From Bordetella genomosp. 10 (lineage in GTDB: Bacteria; Pseudomonadota; Gammaproteobacteria; Burkholderiales; Burkholderiaceae_B): a stretch of DNA of 64,000 nucleotides. Positions 33,487 to 42,979 of this stretch are shown here, piece by piece. Within the stretch, counting starts at the first letter, position 1. The number at the start of each line of letters is the position of its first letter. The notes below the pieces were generated by a model. The model saw only the letters and a program-made list of their open reading frames with translations. It did no database searches and was not told the DNA's origin. The stretch covers positions 1,922,001-1,986,000 of the forward strand of contig NZ_NEVM01000005.1 in NCBI RefSeq assembly GCF_002261225.1. Reading direction: 5' to 3'. Made by a program: the position numbers and the translations under genes.

Positions 33487-34680
33487 TCAGGCGGACAGGC
33501 AGGACCCCGGCACGCGGATCCAGCCTTCCATCAGGATGCGCGCGCTGCGGCTCATCAAGGCCTTGGTGACCTTCCACTCGCCGTCCACCTGCTTCGCCTC
33601 GGCGCCCACGCGCAGGGTGCCGGAGGGGTGGCCGAAGCGCACCGACTGGCGTTCGCCGCCGCCGGCCGCCAGGTTGACCAGCGTGCCCGGCACCGCCGCC
33701 GCGGTGCCGATGGCGACCGCGGCGGTCCCCATCATGGCGTGGTGCAGCTTGCCCATGGACATGGCGCGCACCAGCAGGTCAGTATCGCCCGTCCCGATCT
33801 GCTTGCCGCTGGAAGCGGTGTAAGCGCTGGGCGGCGCGACGAAGGCGACCTTGGGCGTGTGCTGGCGGGTTGCGGCTTCGGCCAGTTCCTTGATCAGGCC
33901 CATTTTCAGGGCGCCGTGGGCGCGTATGGTTTCGAAGCGCGCCAGGGCCGCTTCGTCCGAATTGATCGCGTCCTGCAGTTCGCGGCCGGTATAGCCGATG
34001 TCCGCCGCATTCAGGAAAATGGTCGGAATCCCGGCATTGATCAGCGTCGCGTCGAACGAACCCACGCCCGGCACGTCCAGCCGGTCGACCACCTTGCCGG
34101 TCGGGAACATCGCGCCGCCGTCCTCGCCCTCGTCCGCCGGGTCCAGGAACTCCAGGCGCACTTCCGCCGCGGGAAAGGTCACGCCGTCGAGTTCGAAGTC
34201 GCCCAGTTCCTGCACCTGGCCGTCCACGATGGGCACGTGGGCGACGATGGTCTTGCCGATGTTGGCCTGCCAGATGCGGATGGTGATCTCGCCGTTGCGC
34301 GGAATGCGCGCCGGATCGATCAGCCCCATATGGATGGCGCACGGTCCCACCGCCGCCGACAGGTTGCCGCAGTTGCCGCTCCAGTCCACGAAAGGCTGGT
34401 CGATCGACACCTGGCCGAACAGGTAATCGACGTCGTGCCCGGGCCGCGTGCTGCGCGACAGGATCACCGACTTGCTGGTGCTGGACGACGCATTGCCCAT
34501 GCCGTCGATCTGCTTGCCGTAGGGGTCCGGGCTGCCCAGCGCGCGCAGGAGAATGGCGTCGCGCACGGCGCCCGGCTGGCGCGCGGCTTCGGGAAGGTCG
34601 TCCAGCCGGAAGAACACGCCCTTGCTGGTCCCCCCGCGCATATAGGTCGCGGGAATCTTGATTTGACGGTCGGCGGCCAT
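33487..34680 (-). CDS. prpF: 2-methylaconitate cis-trans isomerase PrpF
   Basis: 397 residues, the usual PrpF length. Signature segments: IPATYMRGGTSKGVFFR at the N-terminus with the catalytic-lysine loop, SPDPYGKQIDGMGNASSSTSKSVILS, and FVDWSGNCGNLSAAVGPCAI. PrpF converts the trans-2-methylaconitate formed by AcnD into the cis isomer in the methylcitrate cycle for propionyl-CoA disposal. It begins one base after the acnD stop, the standard acnD-prpF arrangement. Some homologues act as 4-oxalomesaconate tautomerases, notable because a LigJ-like gene lies nearby, but the acnD linkage favours PrpF. Confidence 0.9.
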   Translation of the reverse strand: MAADRQIKIPATYMRGGTSKGVFFRLDDLPEAARQPGAVRDAILLRALGSPDPYGKQIDGMGNASSSTSKSVILSRSTRPGHDVDYLFGQVSIDQPFVDWSGNCGNLSAAVGPCAIHMGLIDPARIPRNGEITIRIWQANIGKTIVAHVPIVDGQVQELGDFELDGVTFPAAEVRLEFLDPADEGEDGGAMFPTGKVVDRLDVPGVGSFDATLINAGIPTIFLNAADIGYTGRELQDAINSDEAALARFETIRAHGALKMGLIKELAEAATRQHTPKVAFVAPPSAYTASSGKQIGTGDTDLLVRAMSMGKLHHAMMGTAAVAIGTAAAVPGTLVNLAAGGGERQSVRFGHPSGTLRVGAEAKQVDGEWKVTKALMSRSARILMEGWIRVPGSCLSA

Positions 34681-34681
34681 G

Positions 34682-37327
34682 TCAGGCTCCTTGTTCTTGA
34701 GCGAGGAAATCTTGCGCGAAGCGCTGCAACACCCCGCCCGCTTCGTAGACGGATACTTCTTCGGCCGTATCGAGACGGCAGGTGACCGGGACCTGGGCGG
34801 TGGTCCCGTCCTTGCGATGGACGACCAGCGTCAGCGTCGCGCGCGGCGTGCGCTCGCCCACCACATCATAGGTTTCGGTGCCGTCCAGCGCCAGCTTGTG
34901 GCGGTCGACGCCCGGCTGGAACTCCAGCGGCAGCACGCCCATGCCGATGAGATTGGTGCGGTGGATGCGCTCGAAGCCTTCCGCCACCACCGTCTCCACG
35001 CCGGCCAGGCGCACGCCCTTGGCCGCCCAGTCGCGCGAGGAGCCCTGGCCGTAGTCGGCGCCGGCGATGATGATCAGGGGCTGCTTGCGGTCCAGGTAGG
35101 TTTCCATGGCTTCCCACATCCGCATGACCTTGCCGTCGGGCTCCACGCGCGCCAGCGATCCCGCCCGCACCTGGCCGTCCGCGTCCCGCACCATCTCGTT
35201 CTTGAGGGTGGGGTTGGCGAAGGTGGCGCGCATGGCGGTCAGGTGGTCGCCCCGGTGCGTGGCGTAGGAGTTGAAGTCCTCCTCCGGCACGCCCATCCTG
35301 GCCAGGTATTCGCCCGCCGCCGAGTTCGCCAGGATGGCGTTGGACGGCGACAGGTGGTCGGTGGTGATGTTGTCCGGCAGGATCGCCAGCGGCCGCATGC
35401 CCTTGAGCGTGCGCGGATTGGCGGCCAGCGCCCCCACGCCCTCGGTGTCCCAGTAAGGCGGGCGGCGGATGTAGGTGGACTGCGGACGCCACGCGTATTG
35501 CGGGCTGACGGCCGTCTCGACGGAGATGTCGCGCGCGAACATGGGCTCGTAGACGCGCCGGAACATGTCCGGCTTCACCGCGGCCTTGACGATGCGGTCG
35601 ATTTCCTCGTCGCTGGGCCAGATGTCCTTGAGGCGGATTTCCTTGCCGTCGACCACCGCCAGCACGTCCTTCTCGATGTCGAAACGCACCGTGCCGGCGA
35701 TGGCGTAGGCCACCACCAGCGGCGGCGAGGCCAGGAAGGCCTGCTTGGCGTAGGGATGGATGCGGCCGTCGAAATTGCGGTTGCCGGACAGCACGGCGGT
35801 GGCGTACAGGCCGCGGTCGATGATCTCCTGCTGCAGCGCCGGATCCAGGGCGCCGCTCATGCCGTTGCAGGTGGTGCAGGCGAAGGCGACGATGCCGAAG
35901 CCGAGCTGTTCCAGGTCGCCCAGCAGGTCCGCTTCCTTCAGGTAGAGCTCCACGGCCTTGGAGCCGGGCGCGAACGAGGACTTCACCCACGGCTTGCGCG
36001 CCAGGCCCAGGCGGTTGGCGTTGCGGGCCAGCAGCGCCGCGGCGATCACGTTGCGCGGATTGGAGGTATTGGTACAGGACGTGATGGCCGCGATGATCAC
36101 GGCGCCGTCCGGCATCAGTCCCTGCGCCTCCTGCGCCTTGGCCTGCTCCAGGCCCGCCTCCGTGGCGATGCCGCGCTCGGCCAGGGCGGCCGTCGGCAGC
36201 CGGCGATGCGGGTTGGACGGGCCGGCCATGTTGCGCTCGACCGAGGACAGGTCGAACTGCAGCTCGCGCTCGTAGCGCGCGTCGCGCAGGCTGTCGGCCC
36301 AGAAACCCGCCGTCCTGGCGTAGGTCTCGACCAGGCGCACCTGTTCTTCCTCGCGGCCGGTCAGGCGCAGGTATTCCAGGGTCTGCTCGTCGATCGAGAA
36401 CAGCGCGGCCGTCGCGCCGTATTCGGGACACATATTGGAGATGGTGGCCCGGTCGCCGATGGTCAGGCTGCGCGCGCCGTCGCCGAAGAACTCCAGGTAG
36501 GCGCCGACCACTTTTTCCTTGCGCAGGAATTCCGTCAGCGCCAGCACGATGTCGGTGGCGGTGATGCCCGGCTGGCGGCGGCCGGTGAGCCGCACGCCGA
36601 CGATTTCCGGCAGGCGCATCCAGGAGGCGCGTCCCAGCATGACGTTTTCCGCTTCCAGGCCGCCGACGCCCACGGCGATGACGCCCAGGGCGTCGACGTG
36701 CGGCGTGTGGCTGTCGGTGCCGACACAGGTATCCGGGAAGGCCAGGCCGTCCTGGACGTAGACCACCGGCGACATCTTCTCCAGGTTGATCTGGTGCATG
36801 ATGCCGTTGCCCGCCGGAATGACGTCGACGTTGGCGAAGGCCAGCTTGGTCCAGTCGATGAAGTGGAAGCGGTCCTCGTTGCGCCGGTCCTCGATGGCCC
36901 GGTTCTTGGCGAAGGCGTCCGGATCGTAGCCGCCGCATTCCACGGCCAGCGAGTGATCGACGATCAGTTGCACCGGCACCACCGGGTTCACCAGGGCGGG
37001 ATCGCCGCCCGCGGCCGCGATGGCGTCGCGCAACCCGGCCAGGTCGACCAGCGCCGTCTGGCCCAGGATGTCGTGGCAGACCACGCGGACCGGATACCAG
37101 GGGAAATCGCGGTCGCGGCGCCGCTCGATGATCTGCCGCAGGCATTCATCGAGGATGGCGGGATCGCAACGCCGCACCAGGTTCTCGGCATGCACGCGGG
37201 CAGTGTAGGAAAGCCGGTCCCAGGCGCCCGGCTCCAGGGCGTCGACCGCCGCGCGGGCGTCGATATAGTCTACGGAAGTGCCTGCCAGGGGCTTGCGGTA
37301 ACGAGTGCTCATCCTGTTCTCGGTCAT
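34682..37327 (-). CDS. acnD: Fe/S-dependent 2-methylisocitrate dehydratase AcnD
   Basis: 881 residues of the aconitase family. The [4Fe-4S] ligands are visible as the Cys of AITSCTNTSNPRN and the CxxC of ACTTCNGMSGALD; the catalytic DSHTPHVDALG segment is near residue 190, and GADYGQGSSRDWAAKG lies in the swivelling C-terminal domain. AcnD dehydrates 2-methylcitrate to trans-2-methylaconitate, which requires PrpF; the adjacency to prpF distinguishes it from AcnA. prpB and prpC are not in the window. A small gene lies 85 bp upstream on the same strand. Confidence 0.93.
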   Translation of the reverse strand: MTENRMSTRYRKPLAGTSVDYIDARAAVDALEPGAWDRLSYTARVHAENLVRRCDPAILDECLRQIIERRRDRDFPWYPVRVVCHDILGQTALVDLAGLRDAIAAAGGDPALVNPVVPVQLIVDHSLAVECGGYDPDAFAKNRAIEDRRNEDRFHFIDWTKLAFANVDVIPAGNGIMHQINLEKMSPVVYVQDGLAFPDTCVGTDSHTPHVDALGVIAVGVGGLEAENVMLGRASWMRLPEIVGVRLTGRRQPGITATDIVLALTEFLRKEKVVGAYLEFFGDGARSLTIGDRATISNMCPEYGATAALFSIDEQTLEYLRLTGREEEQVRLVETYARTAGFWADSLRDARYERELQFDLSSVERNMAGPSNPHRRLPTAALAERGIATEAGLEQAKAQEAQGLMPDGAVIIAAITSCTNTSNPRNVIAAALLARNANRLGLARKPWVKSSFAPGSKAVELYLKEADLLGDLEQLGFGIVAFACTTCNGMSGALDPALQQEIIDRGLYATAVLSGNRNFDGRIHPYAKQAFLASPPLVVAYAIAGTVRFDIEKDVLAVVDGKEIRLKDIWPSDEEIDRIVKAAVKPDMFRRVYEPMFARDISVETAVSPQYAWRPQSTYIRRPPYWDTEGVGALAANPRTLKGMRPLAILPDNITTDHLSPSNAILANSAAGEYLARMGVPEEDFNSYATHRGDHLTAMRATFANPTLKNEMVRDADGQVRAGSLARVEPDGKVMRMWEAMETYLDRKQPLIIIAGADYGQGSSRDWAAKGVRLAGVETVVAEGFERIHRTNLIGMGVLPLEFQPGVDRHKLALDGTETYDVVGERTPRATLTLVVHRKDGTTAQVPVTCRLDTAEEVSVYEAGGVLQRFAQDFLAQEQGA

Positions 37328-37412
37328 TATTTCTCGTTCGTTTCTCGTTCGATAGGGTAGCTGGTAGCCGCTGGCCCAGGCGCGCGAATCGCCGCCTGCC
37401 CAGGGCGCGGAA

Positions 37413-37838
37413 TCAGCGCTTGCCGGGAGGCGGCTGCGGATTGTTGGCGGGATTGGTGTCCACCTTGGTCACGCCCTCGATGCCGCCCTCCGTGCCCAGC
37501 GCCGCCAGTTCCTGGCGCAGCGCCTCGGCGACGGCGCCGTCGTAGACCTCCTGGCCATTCACGTAGGCGGTGTAGACGCGGCGGTACTTGGCTTCCTTGG
37601 CCGGGTCCTCGATGGTGTCGCGCGTCCAGCGGTACAGGGGATATTGCGCCACGCCCTCGCGCTCGGCCTCGGCGACGTAATCAGCGAAGGCCTGGTATTG
37701 GGACTTGATGACGGCGCCGTGGCGATCCAGGACGGCGCGCAGCGGCGCATCCTCGGGAGCGTCGGGACGATCGCGCAACCGCTCGGCCAGGGCCTCGGTG
37801 ACGCGCAGGCGAATCTGATACTGCCAGGTATCTTTCAC
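37413..37838 (-). CDS. Small hypothetical protein upstream of acnD
   Basis: 141 residues, hydrophilic, rich in Glu, Arg, Asp and Ala, with no signal peptide or membrane span. The middle (VIKSQYQAFADYVAEAEREGVAQYPLYRWTRDTIEDPAKEAKYRRVYTAYVNG) looks helical; the C-terminus ends in an Asn/Pro/Gly-rich tail (TNPANNPQPPPGKR). I do not recognise a family. Coding is supported by strong third-position G/C bias and by its place as possible first gene of an operon with acnD-prpF. Confidence 0.7.
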   Translation of the reverse strand: MKDTWQYQIRLRVTEALAERLRDRPDAPEDAPLRAVLDRHGAVIKSQYQAFADYVAEAEREGVAQYPLYRWTRDTIEDPAKEAKYRRVYTAYVNGQEVYDGAVAEALRQELAALGTEGGIEGVTKVDTNPANNPQPPPGKR

Positions 37839-37897
37839 GAATGCCTCGCTACGGAAACGTACGCCCTGGTCGGACGTGCGGTAGCCGTATTCTACGC

Positions 37898-38590
37898 CTA
37901 CCGCGGCGGTCCCTTGATCTGGCCGCCGACGCGCACCAGGTCCGCCAGCGTCCGCACCTGCATCTTGCGCATGACCCGGCCCCGCCGCACCTTCACCGTG
38001 ATTTCGCTGACGTCCAGTTCGGCGGCGATCTGCTTGTTCAACATTCCCCGCACCACCCGTTCCATCACCGCCTGTTCGCCCTCGGTCAGGGTGTGCCAGC
38101 GCGCCAGCACGTCGTCGGCGCGGGTCATGTCGGCCAGTTGCGCGCGGTCCTTTTCGACGGCCGCATGGATGGCGTCGAGCAGGTCCTGGTCGCGGAAGGG
38201 CTTGGTCAGGAAATCGACGGCGCCGGATTTCATGGCGGCCACGGACATGGGGATATCGCCATGCCCGGTGATCACCACCACGGGCACCCGGCGGCGCGCC
38301 TGCTCCATGCGGCGCAGGAAATCCATGCCGCTCTGTCCCGGCAGGCGCACGTCCAGCACCAGGCAGGCGGGACCGTCGGCGGTGTCGCCGTCGAGGAATT
38401 CCTGCACCGACCCGAATCCCCGCACCGCCAGCCCGACCGAATTCATCAGGTCCTCCAGCGATTCGCGCAGGGAAGTATCGTCATCGACGATGTAGACGAT
38501 GGGCGAGCCGTCGTGCGGCGCCCCGCGCGAACCGGGCTTGGCATTCTGCGACGGCGCCGGGCCGGCGTTCCGTGTCGGGTCTTCCGTCAT
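37898..38590 (-). CDS. FixJ-type (NarL/FixJ family) response regulator
   Basis: 230 residues. The receiver domain runs from about residue 30 (PIVYIVDDDTSLRESLEDLM) with phosphoacceptor Asp80 in LVLDVRLPG and the Lys of DFLTKPF; a LuxR-type helix-turn-helix closes it (LTEGEQAVMERVVRGMLNKQIAAELDVSEITVKVRRGRVMRKM). It starts two bases after the histidine kinase stop, forming a kinase-regulator pair. It probably activates genes in response to the kinase signal; targets are unknown. The N-terminal 27 residues are a disordered Pro/Gly-rich lead. Confidence 0.93.
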   Translation of the reverse strand: MTEDPTRNAGPAPSQNAKPGSRGAPHDGSPIVYIVDDDTSLRESLEDLMNSVGLAVRGFGSVQEFLDGDTADGPACLVLDVRLPGQSGMDFLRRMEQARRRVPVVVITGHGDIPMSVAAMKSGAVDFLTKPFRDQDLLDAIHAAVEKDRAQLADMTRADDVLARWHTLTEGEQAVMERVVRGMLNKQIAAELDVSEITVKVRRGRVMRKMQVRTLADLVRVGGQIKGPPR

Positions 38591-38592
38591 GA

Positions 38593-39666
38593 TCAGGCAT
38601 CCTTGCCCGCGACGGGCAGCGTAAAGCAGAAGATCGCGCCGCCGCGCTCGCCGGGCTCCGTCCACAGGCGCCCGCCGTGGCTCTCCACGATGGCCCGGCT
38701 GATGGTCAGCCCCAGGCCGGTGCCGTCCGGCTTGGTGGTCCAGAAGGCGTCGAACAGGCGTTCCCGGGCCTGGGGGCCCAAGCCCGGGCCGGTGTCGGCG
38801 ACGGCCAGTTGCACCTGGCCCGGCTCGACGACGGACAGCCACAGGGTCAGGCGCCGCTCGCCGGCCGGCATGTCCCGCATCGCTTCGATGGCATTGAGCA
38901 ACAGATTGATGATCACCTGCCCGATCTGCACCGGATCGGCGCGCACGGCGGGCAGGTCTTCCTGGATACGTTCGGTCAACGTCACGCCGCGCCGCTGCAT
39001 TTCGCCGCGCGCCATGTCGACCGACTCCGCGGCGACGTCGGCGAGGTCGACGGCGGTCATCTGCGGTTCGGCGTTGCGGACCAGCCGCCGGATGCGCTTG
39101 ACGACCTCGCTCGCGCGGTTGGCGTCGTCGATCATGCGCTGCAAGGCCCGCAAGCCGCGCTCCAGGTTGGGCGGATCGTGCTCCAGCCAGCGCTGGCAGG
39201 CGCTGCCGCTGGTGACGATGGCCGCCAGGGGCTGATTGATCTCGTGGGCGATGGAGGCGGTCAGCTCGCCCATGCTCTGGATGCGCGCCAGGCGCGCCAG
39301 TTGGGCGCGCGCCTCCTGCACGGCCTCTTCCGCCGCCGCGCGCTTGAGCGCCAGGTAGGCGGTGATGCCGATGGCCGCGATGCTGATCGCCGCATTCACC
39401 AGGCCGACGTCGCGCAGGGTCCCGCCCTCGGGCGTCATGAGCAGGCTGACGACCGTCAGGCCGATACAGGTCAGCGCCACCGCGATGACGCCCCGCCGCG
39501 GCAGCAGGCTGAGCGAGAGCAGGATGACCGCCACATAGAAGACGGCCACGGCCACTTCCAGCCGCGTCAACGTATCGGCCAGGAAAATCGCCGCCATCAG
39601 GAGCCCGAGCAGCAGCACGCCCGCTTGGGCGCGACCTCTTCGGCGTGTGACCTGGTCCAGGGACAT
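38593..39666 (-). CDS. Membrane-bound sensor histidine kinase (FixL-type transmitter)
   Basis: 357 residues from MSLDQVTRRR; start uncertain because no strong ribosome site is seen, and ATGs 31 and 42 codons upstream are open. Three or four N-terminal membrane spans (residues 15-107) replace a PAS sensor. The HisKA domain follows with the phospho-His motif ELTASIAHEINQPLAAI (His141), then N-box LLNAIEAM, G1 ADTGPGLG and G2 TGLGLTISRAIVESHGG of the ATPase domain. The transmitter resembles FixL/DctB-type kinases. Encoded just ahead of its regulator. The signal is unknown. Confidence 0.88.
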   Translation of the reverse strand: MSLDQVTRRRGRAQAGVLLLGLLMAAIFLADTLTRLEVAVAVFYVAVILLSLSLLPRRGVIAVALTCIGLTVVSLLMTPEGGTLRDVGLVNAAISIAAIGITAYLALKRAAAEEAVQEARAQLARLARIQSMGELTASIAHEINQPLAAIVTSGSACQRWLEHDPPNLERGLRALQRMIDDANRASEVVKRIRRLVRNAEPQMTAVDLADVAAESVDMARGEMQRRGVTLTERIQEDLPAVRADPVQIGQVIINLLLNAIEAMRDMPAGERRLTLWLSVVEPGQVQLAVADTGPGLGPQARERLFDAFWTTKPDGTGLGLTISRAIVESHGGRLWTEPGERGGAIFCFTLPVAGKDA

Positions 39667-39803
39667 GTAGCGTGGGCTCGAACGGATGGGAAACGGCGCC
39701 GGCGGGCCGCGCCTGCCCGGGGCTGCGCGGCGGCCCGGCATGCGCCGGTCCATAAGCTTATACCAGGGCTTGCCGCGGCCGGCCATGGCGCCCTTGCCCT
39801 GCC

Positions 39804-42617
39804 TCAATACCAGCCGCCGTAGCGGCGGATGTAGACGGTCTTCACGACCTGCGTCAAGGCGATATAGCCCGCGATGGTCAACGCCAGCCAGCCGAAGTAC
39901 GCCCCCGGCAGCCGCGCGAAGCCGATGTCCCGCGCGATGGGCGAGAACGGCAGCCAGCACGCCGCGAGGATGGCCAGCGAGGTCGACAGCAGCACCGGCA
40001 GCGACGCCGTGCTTTGCAGGAAAGGAATCCGGCGCGTGCGCAGCATGTGCACCACCAGCGTCTGCGACACCAGGCCCTCGATGAACCAGCCGGAATTCAT
40101 GGTGGCCTGCCCGGCGCCGCCTCCATGCAGCGCGTAGGCCGCGCCGGCGCCGAACACCGTCCACATCAGGATATAGGTGGTGATGTCGAAGATCGACGAC
40201 GTGGGCCCCAGCCAGAACATGAAGCGGCGGATATTGCCGGCCTCCCATTTGCGCGGCTTGCGCAGGAATTCGTCGTCCATGCGATCCCACGGCAGCGTCA
40301 ATTGCGACATGTCGTAGACCAGGTTCTGGATCAGCAACTGCAGGGACAGCATCGGCTCCCACGGCAGCCACGCCGACGCCACCAGCACCGAAAACACGTT
40401 GCCGAAGTTGGAGCTGGCCGTCATGTTCAGGTACTTGAGAATATTGCCGAAGGTCTCGCGCCCCTTGAGCACGCCCTGCTCCAGCACCATCAGGTCCTTC
40501 TCCAGCAGCACGATATCGGCCGTTTCCTTGGCGATATCGGCGCCGCTGTCCACGGAGATGCCCACATCGGCGTCGCGCAGCACCGGCGCGTCGTTGATAC
40601 CGTCGCCCAGGAAGCCGACCGTGTGGCCGTTGGCCTGCAAGGCCCGCACGACACGGGACTTCTGCAACGGCGTCAGCCTGGCGAACAGCACGGCCCGTTC
40701 GGCGCGCTCGCGCAGCGCGGCGTCGTCCATCCGCTCGATATCGTCGCCGAGCAGCACGTCGACGCCATCGCGCGGGGCCGCGCCGCCGCCCATGTCCAGG
40801 CCCGCATCCAGCCCCACCTGCCGGCAGACCCGCGCCGCCACCACGGCGTTGTCGCCCGTCAGCACCTTGACGGCCACGCCGTAGTCCCGCAGCGCGGCGA
40901 TGGCCGCCCGCGCGCTGTCCTTGGGCGGATCCAGGAAGGTCAGAAAACCGCGCACCACCAGGTCGGTCTCGTCCTCCGCCCGGAAGTCGCGCCGCGCCGG
41001 ATCCGGCAGGTCGCGCTCGGCCACCACCAGCACGCGGAAGCCTTCGCGGTTATAGGCCTCGGCCTGCCGCAGCAGGCGCGCGCGCAAGGCGGCGTCCAAG
41101 GGACGCGTTTCGCCGCCGACGCGCACATGGCGGCTCACCGCCAGCATTTCCTCCACCGCGCCCTTGGTAATCATCGTCAGACGGCCGTCCTGGCCGCGCA
41201 GCACCACCGACAGGCGGCGCCGCACGAAGTCGAAGGGAATCTCGTCGACCTTGCCGAAGCCGCCGGTGGCCTGCCAGCCGTGCAGTTCGAGGGCGCGCGC
41301 CAGGATGGCGCGGTCCATCAGGTTGCGCTGGCCGCTCTGGTTGGCGCTGTTCAGCCACGCCAGCCGCAGGACCGACTCGTCGGCGTGGCCGGCGACGTCC
41401 AGGTGCTGTTCGAGGATGATGCGGTCCTGCGTCAGCGTGCCGGTCTTGTCGGTGCACAGGACGTCCATCGCGCCGAAGTTCTGCACCGAATTCAGGCGCT
41501 TGACCACGACCTTGCGCCGCGCCATCGCCACCGCGCCCTTGGCCAGGTTGGCCGAAACGATCATCGGCAGCATTTCCGGCGTCAGGCCGACGGCCACCGC
41601 CAGGGCGAAGGTCAGCGCGGTCAGCCAATCCCCCTTGGTCAGGCCGTTGATGACGAAGACGATGGGCACCATGACCAGCATGAAACGGATCAACAGCCAC
41701 GAGACGCTGTTCACGCCGCGATCGAAGCTGGTCGCGACGCGCTTGGCCGAGACCACGCTGCCGGCCAGCGAGCCGAAATAGGTATTGGCGCCGATGGCGA
41801 CCACGACGGCGCTGGCGGTCCCGCTCACCACGTTGGTGCCCATGAAGCAGACGTTGTCCAGGTCCAGCAGCCCGGCGCCGGAGGGGGCCGCCGCCTTCCC
41901 TTCCTCGGCGCGCTTGGCGGCCACGTGGCCCAGGGTGTCGTACTTTTCGACCGGCAACGCCTCGCCGGTCAGCACGGCCTGGCTGATGAAGAGGTCGCGC
42001 GAATCGAGCAGGCGGACGTCGGCGGGAATCATGTCGCCGGCCTGCAATTCGACGATGTCGCCGGCCACCAGTTCGTCCATCGGCACCTCGCGCCGCGTCG
42101 GCGCGCCGGCGGCCGTATCGCGGCGCACCACCGTGGCCATGCTGCGCACCATGGACTTCAGGCGCTCGGCCGCCTTGCCGGAGCGGTATTCCTGGGCGAA
42201 ACGCAGCAGGCCGCTGATCGCCACCATGGTCAGCATGATGACGATGCCGGTCCAGTCCCGATCGTCGGCGGCGGCGAAGCGGATGTCGGTGAAATACGAG
42301 ACCGCCGCAAGGCCCAGCAGGATCATCACGAAGGGGTTGCGGAAGGCGCGCAGCAGTTGCAGCCAGGGCGGCGCCATGCGGTCGTGCGCCACGACATTGG
42401 CGCCGCCCAGCGTGCGGCGCGAGAGCACGTCGGCCATCGTCAGGCCGGTGCGCTGGGTGAGCAGATCGTCCATGCTGGCCTGCGGAGACAGGCGGGCATG
42501 ACGGACCACGGGCATCTCGGGCTGCCTGGCAACCGGCGCGGCCGGGGCCGGGGCCGGGCCGCCGGCGCCCCGGGGGCCCGGCGGCGTGGGCAGCAGGGCT
42601 TCGTAGGCGGTCTTCAT
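39804..42617 (-). CDS. mgtA: Magnesium-translocating P-type ATPase MgtA
   Basis: 937 residues from the ATG two bases after the preceding small gene; the longer upstream frame overlaps that gene. P-type features: TGEALP around 218-222, phosphorylated Asp390 in CTDKTGTLT, the KGAVEEML nucleotide-binding loop, and VGFLGDGINDAPVLRDADVGISVDSGADIAKE in the hinge. The family-specific VNSVSWLLIRFMLVMVPIVFVINGLTKGDW segment and length match MgtA/MgtB. It imports Mg2+ down or across the inner membrane at the cost of ATP. The first ~45 residues are an Ala/Pro-rich cytoplasmic tail. It is the last gene of a leader-small protein-mgtA unit, with expression expected under Mg2+ starvation. Confidence 0.94.
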   Translation of the reverse strand: MKTAYEALLPTPPGPRGAGGPAPAPAAPVARQPEMPVVRHARLSPQASMDDLLTQRTGLTMADVLSRRTLGGANVVAHDRMAPPWLQLLRAFRNPFVMILLGLAAVSYFTDIRFAAADDRDWTGIVIMLTMVAISGLLRFAQEYRSGKAAERLKSMVRSMATVVRRDTAAGAPTRREVPMDELVAGDIVELQAGDMIPADVRLLDSRDLFISQAVLTGEALPVEKYDTLGHVAAKRAEEGKAAAPSGAGLLDLDNVCFMGTNVVSGTASAVVVAIGANTYFGSLAGSVVSAKRVATSFDRGVNSVSWLLIRFMLVMVPIVFVINGLTKGDWLTALTFALAVAVGLTPEMLPMIVSANLAKGAVAMARRKVVVKRLNSVQNFGAMDVLCTDKTGTLTQDRIILEQHLDVAGHADESVLRLAWLNSANQSGQRNLMDRAILARALELHGWQATGGFGKVDEIPFDFVRRRLSVVLRGQDGRLTMITKGAVEEMLAVSRHVRVGGETRPLDAALRARLLRQAEAYNREGFRVLVVAERDLPDPARRDFRAEDETDLVVRGFLTFLDPPKDSARAAIAALRDYGVAVKVLTGDNAVVAARVCRQVGLDAGLDMGGGAAPRDGVDVLLGDDIERMDDAALRERAERAVLFARLTPLQKSRVVRALQANGHTVGFLGDGINDAPVLRDADVGISVDSGADIAKETADIVLLEKDLMVLEQGVLKGRETFGNILKYLNMTASSNFGNVFSVLVASAWLPWEPMLSLQLLIQNLVYDMSQLTLPWDRMDDEFLRKPRKWEAGNIRRFMFWLGPTSSIFDITTYILMWTVFGAGAAYALHGGGAGQATMNSGWFIEGLVSQTLVVHMLRTRRIPFLQSTASLPVLLSTSLAILAACWLPFSPIARDIGFARLPGAYFGWLALTIAGYIALTQVVKTVYIRRYGGWY

Positions 42618-42619
42618 GA

Positions 42620-42979
42620 TTACCCCCTCGCCGGCACGCGGGCCGCACGCTCGGCGCGCGTGCCGGTCGTGACATGGACGAGACACGCGGAACCGGCCGG
42701 CGCGGCATGCAGGGCATGGACGCGCAGTTCGCGGCAAAGCGCGCCCAGCCAGCCGAGCAGCGACGAGATGTCGCCGTTGTTGCTGCGCAAGCGCACCATC
42801 GTGGAGGCCTGGACGCCGTCGACCGAGTACCGCACCTCGGCGACCGTTTCCGGCCGCGTTTGCAAGGCCAGGTAAAGACGCTTGCGGATGATGGCCAGGT
42901 CGCCGGCGGCGCCGTAGAACGTTACGTTGAGAAAAGCCGGCGCGGCGGGCGCGCGGCGGGTGGGGGCGAGCTGCAACAT
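42620..42979 (-). CDS. Small MgtC-C-terminus/ACT-like protein preceding mgtA
   Basis: 119 residues from the ATG after a textbook AAGGAG site. The protein reads FLNVTFYGAAGDLAIIRKRLYLALQTRP, VAEVRYSVDGVQASTMVRLRS, then GDISSLLGWLGALCRELRVHALHAAP: a beta-alpha-beta-beta-alpha-beta pattern like an ACT domain. Stand-alone ACT-like domains form the C-terminus of MgtC, the partner and regulator of Mg2+ transporters, so this may be a regulatory subunit of MgtA; that is inference. The stop is two bases before mgtA, so translation is probably coupled. An in-frame ATG 20 codons upstream (MRAPNTPPTPW) would add a proline-rich lead. Confidence 0.75.
   Translation of the reverse strand: MLQLAPTRRAPAAPAFLNVTFYGAAGDLAIIRKRLYLALQTRPETVAEVRYSVDGVQASTMVRLRSNNGDISSLLGWLGALCRELRVHALHAAPAGSACLVHVTTGTRAERAARVPARG

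Noticed and set aside
33487..34680. PrpF homologue as a 4-oxalomesaconate tautomerase working with the LigJ-like enzyme
   Set aside because: It is one base from acnD on the same strand, the classical methylcitrate pairing, whereas the ligJ-like gene is in a separate regulated unit.
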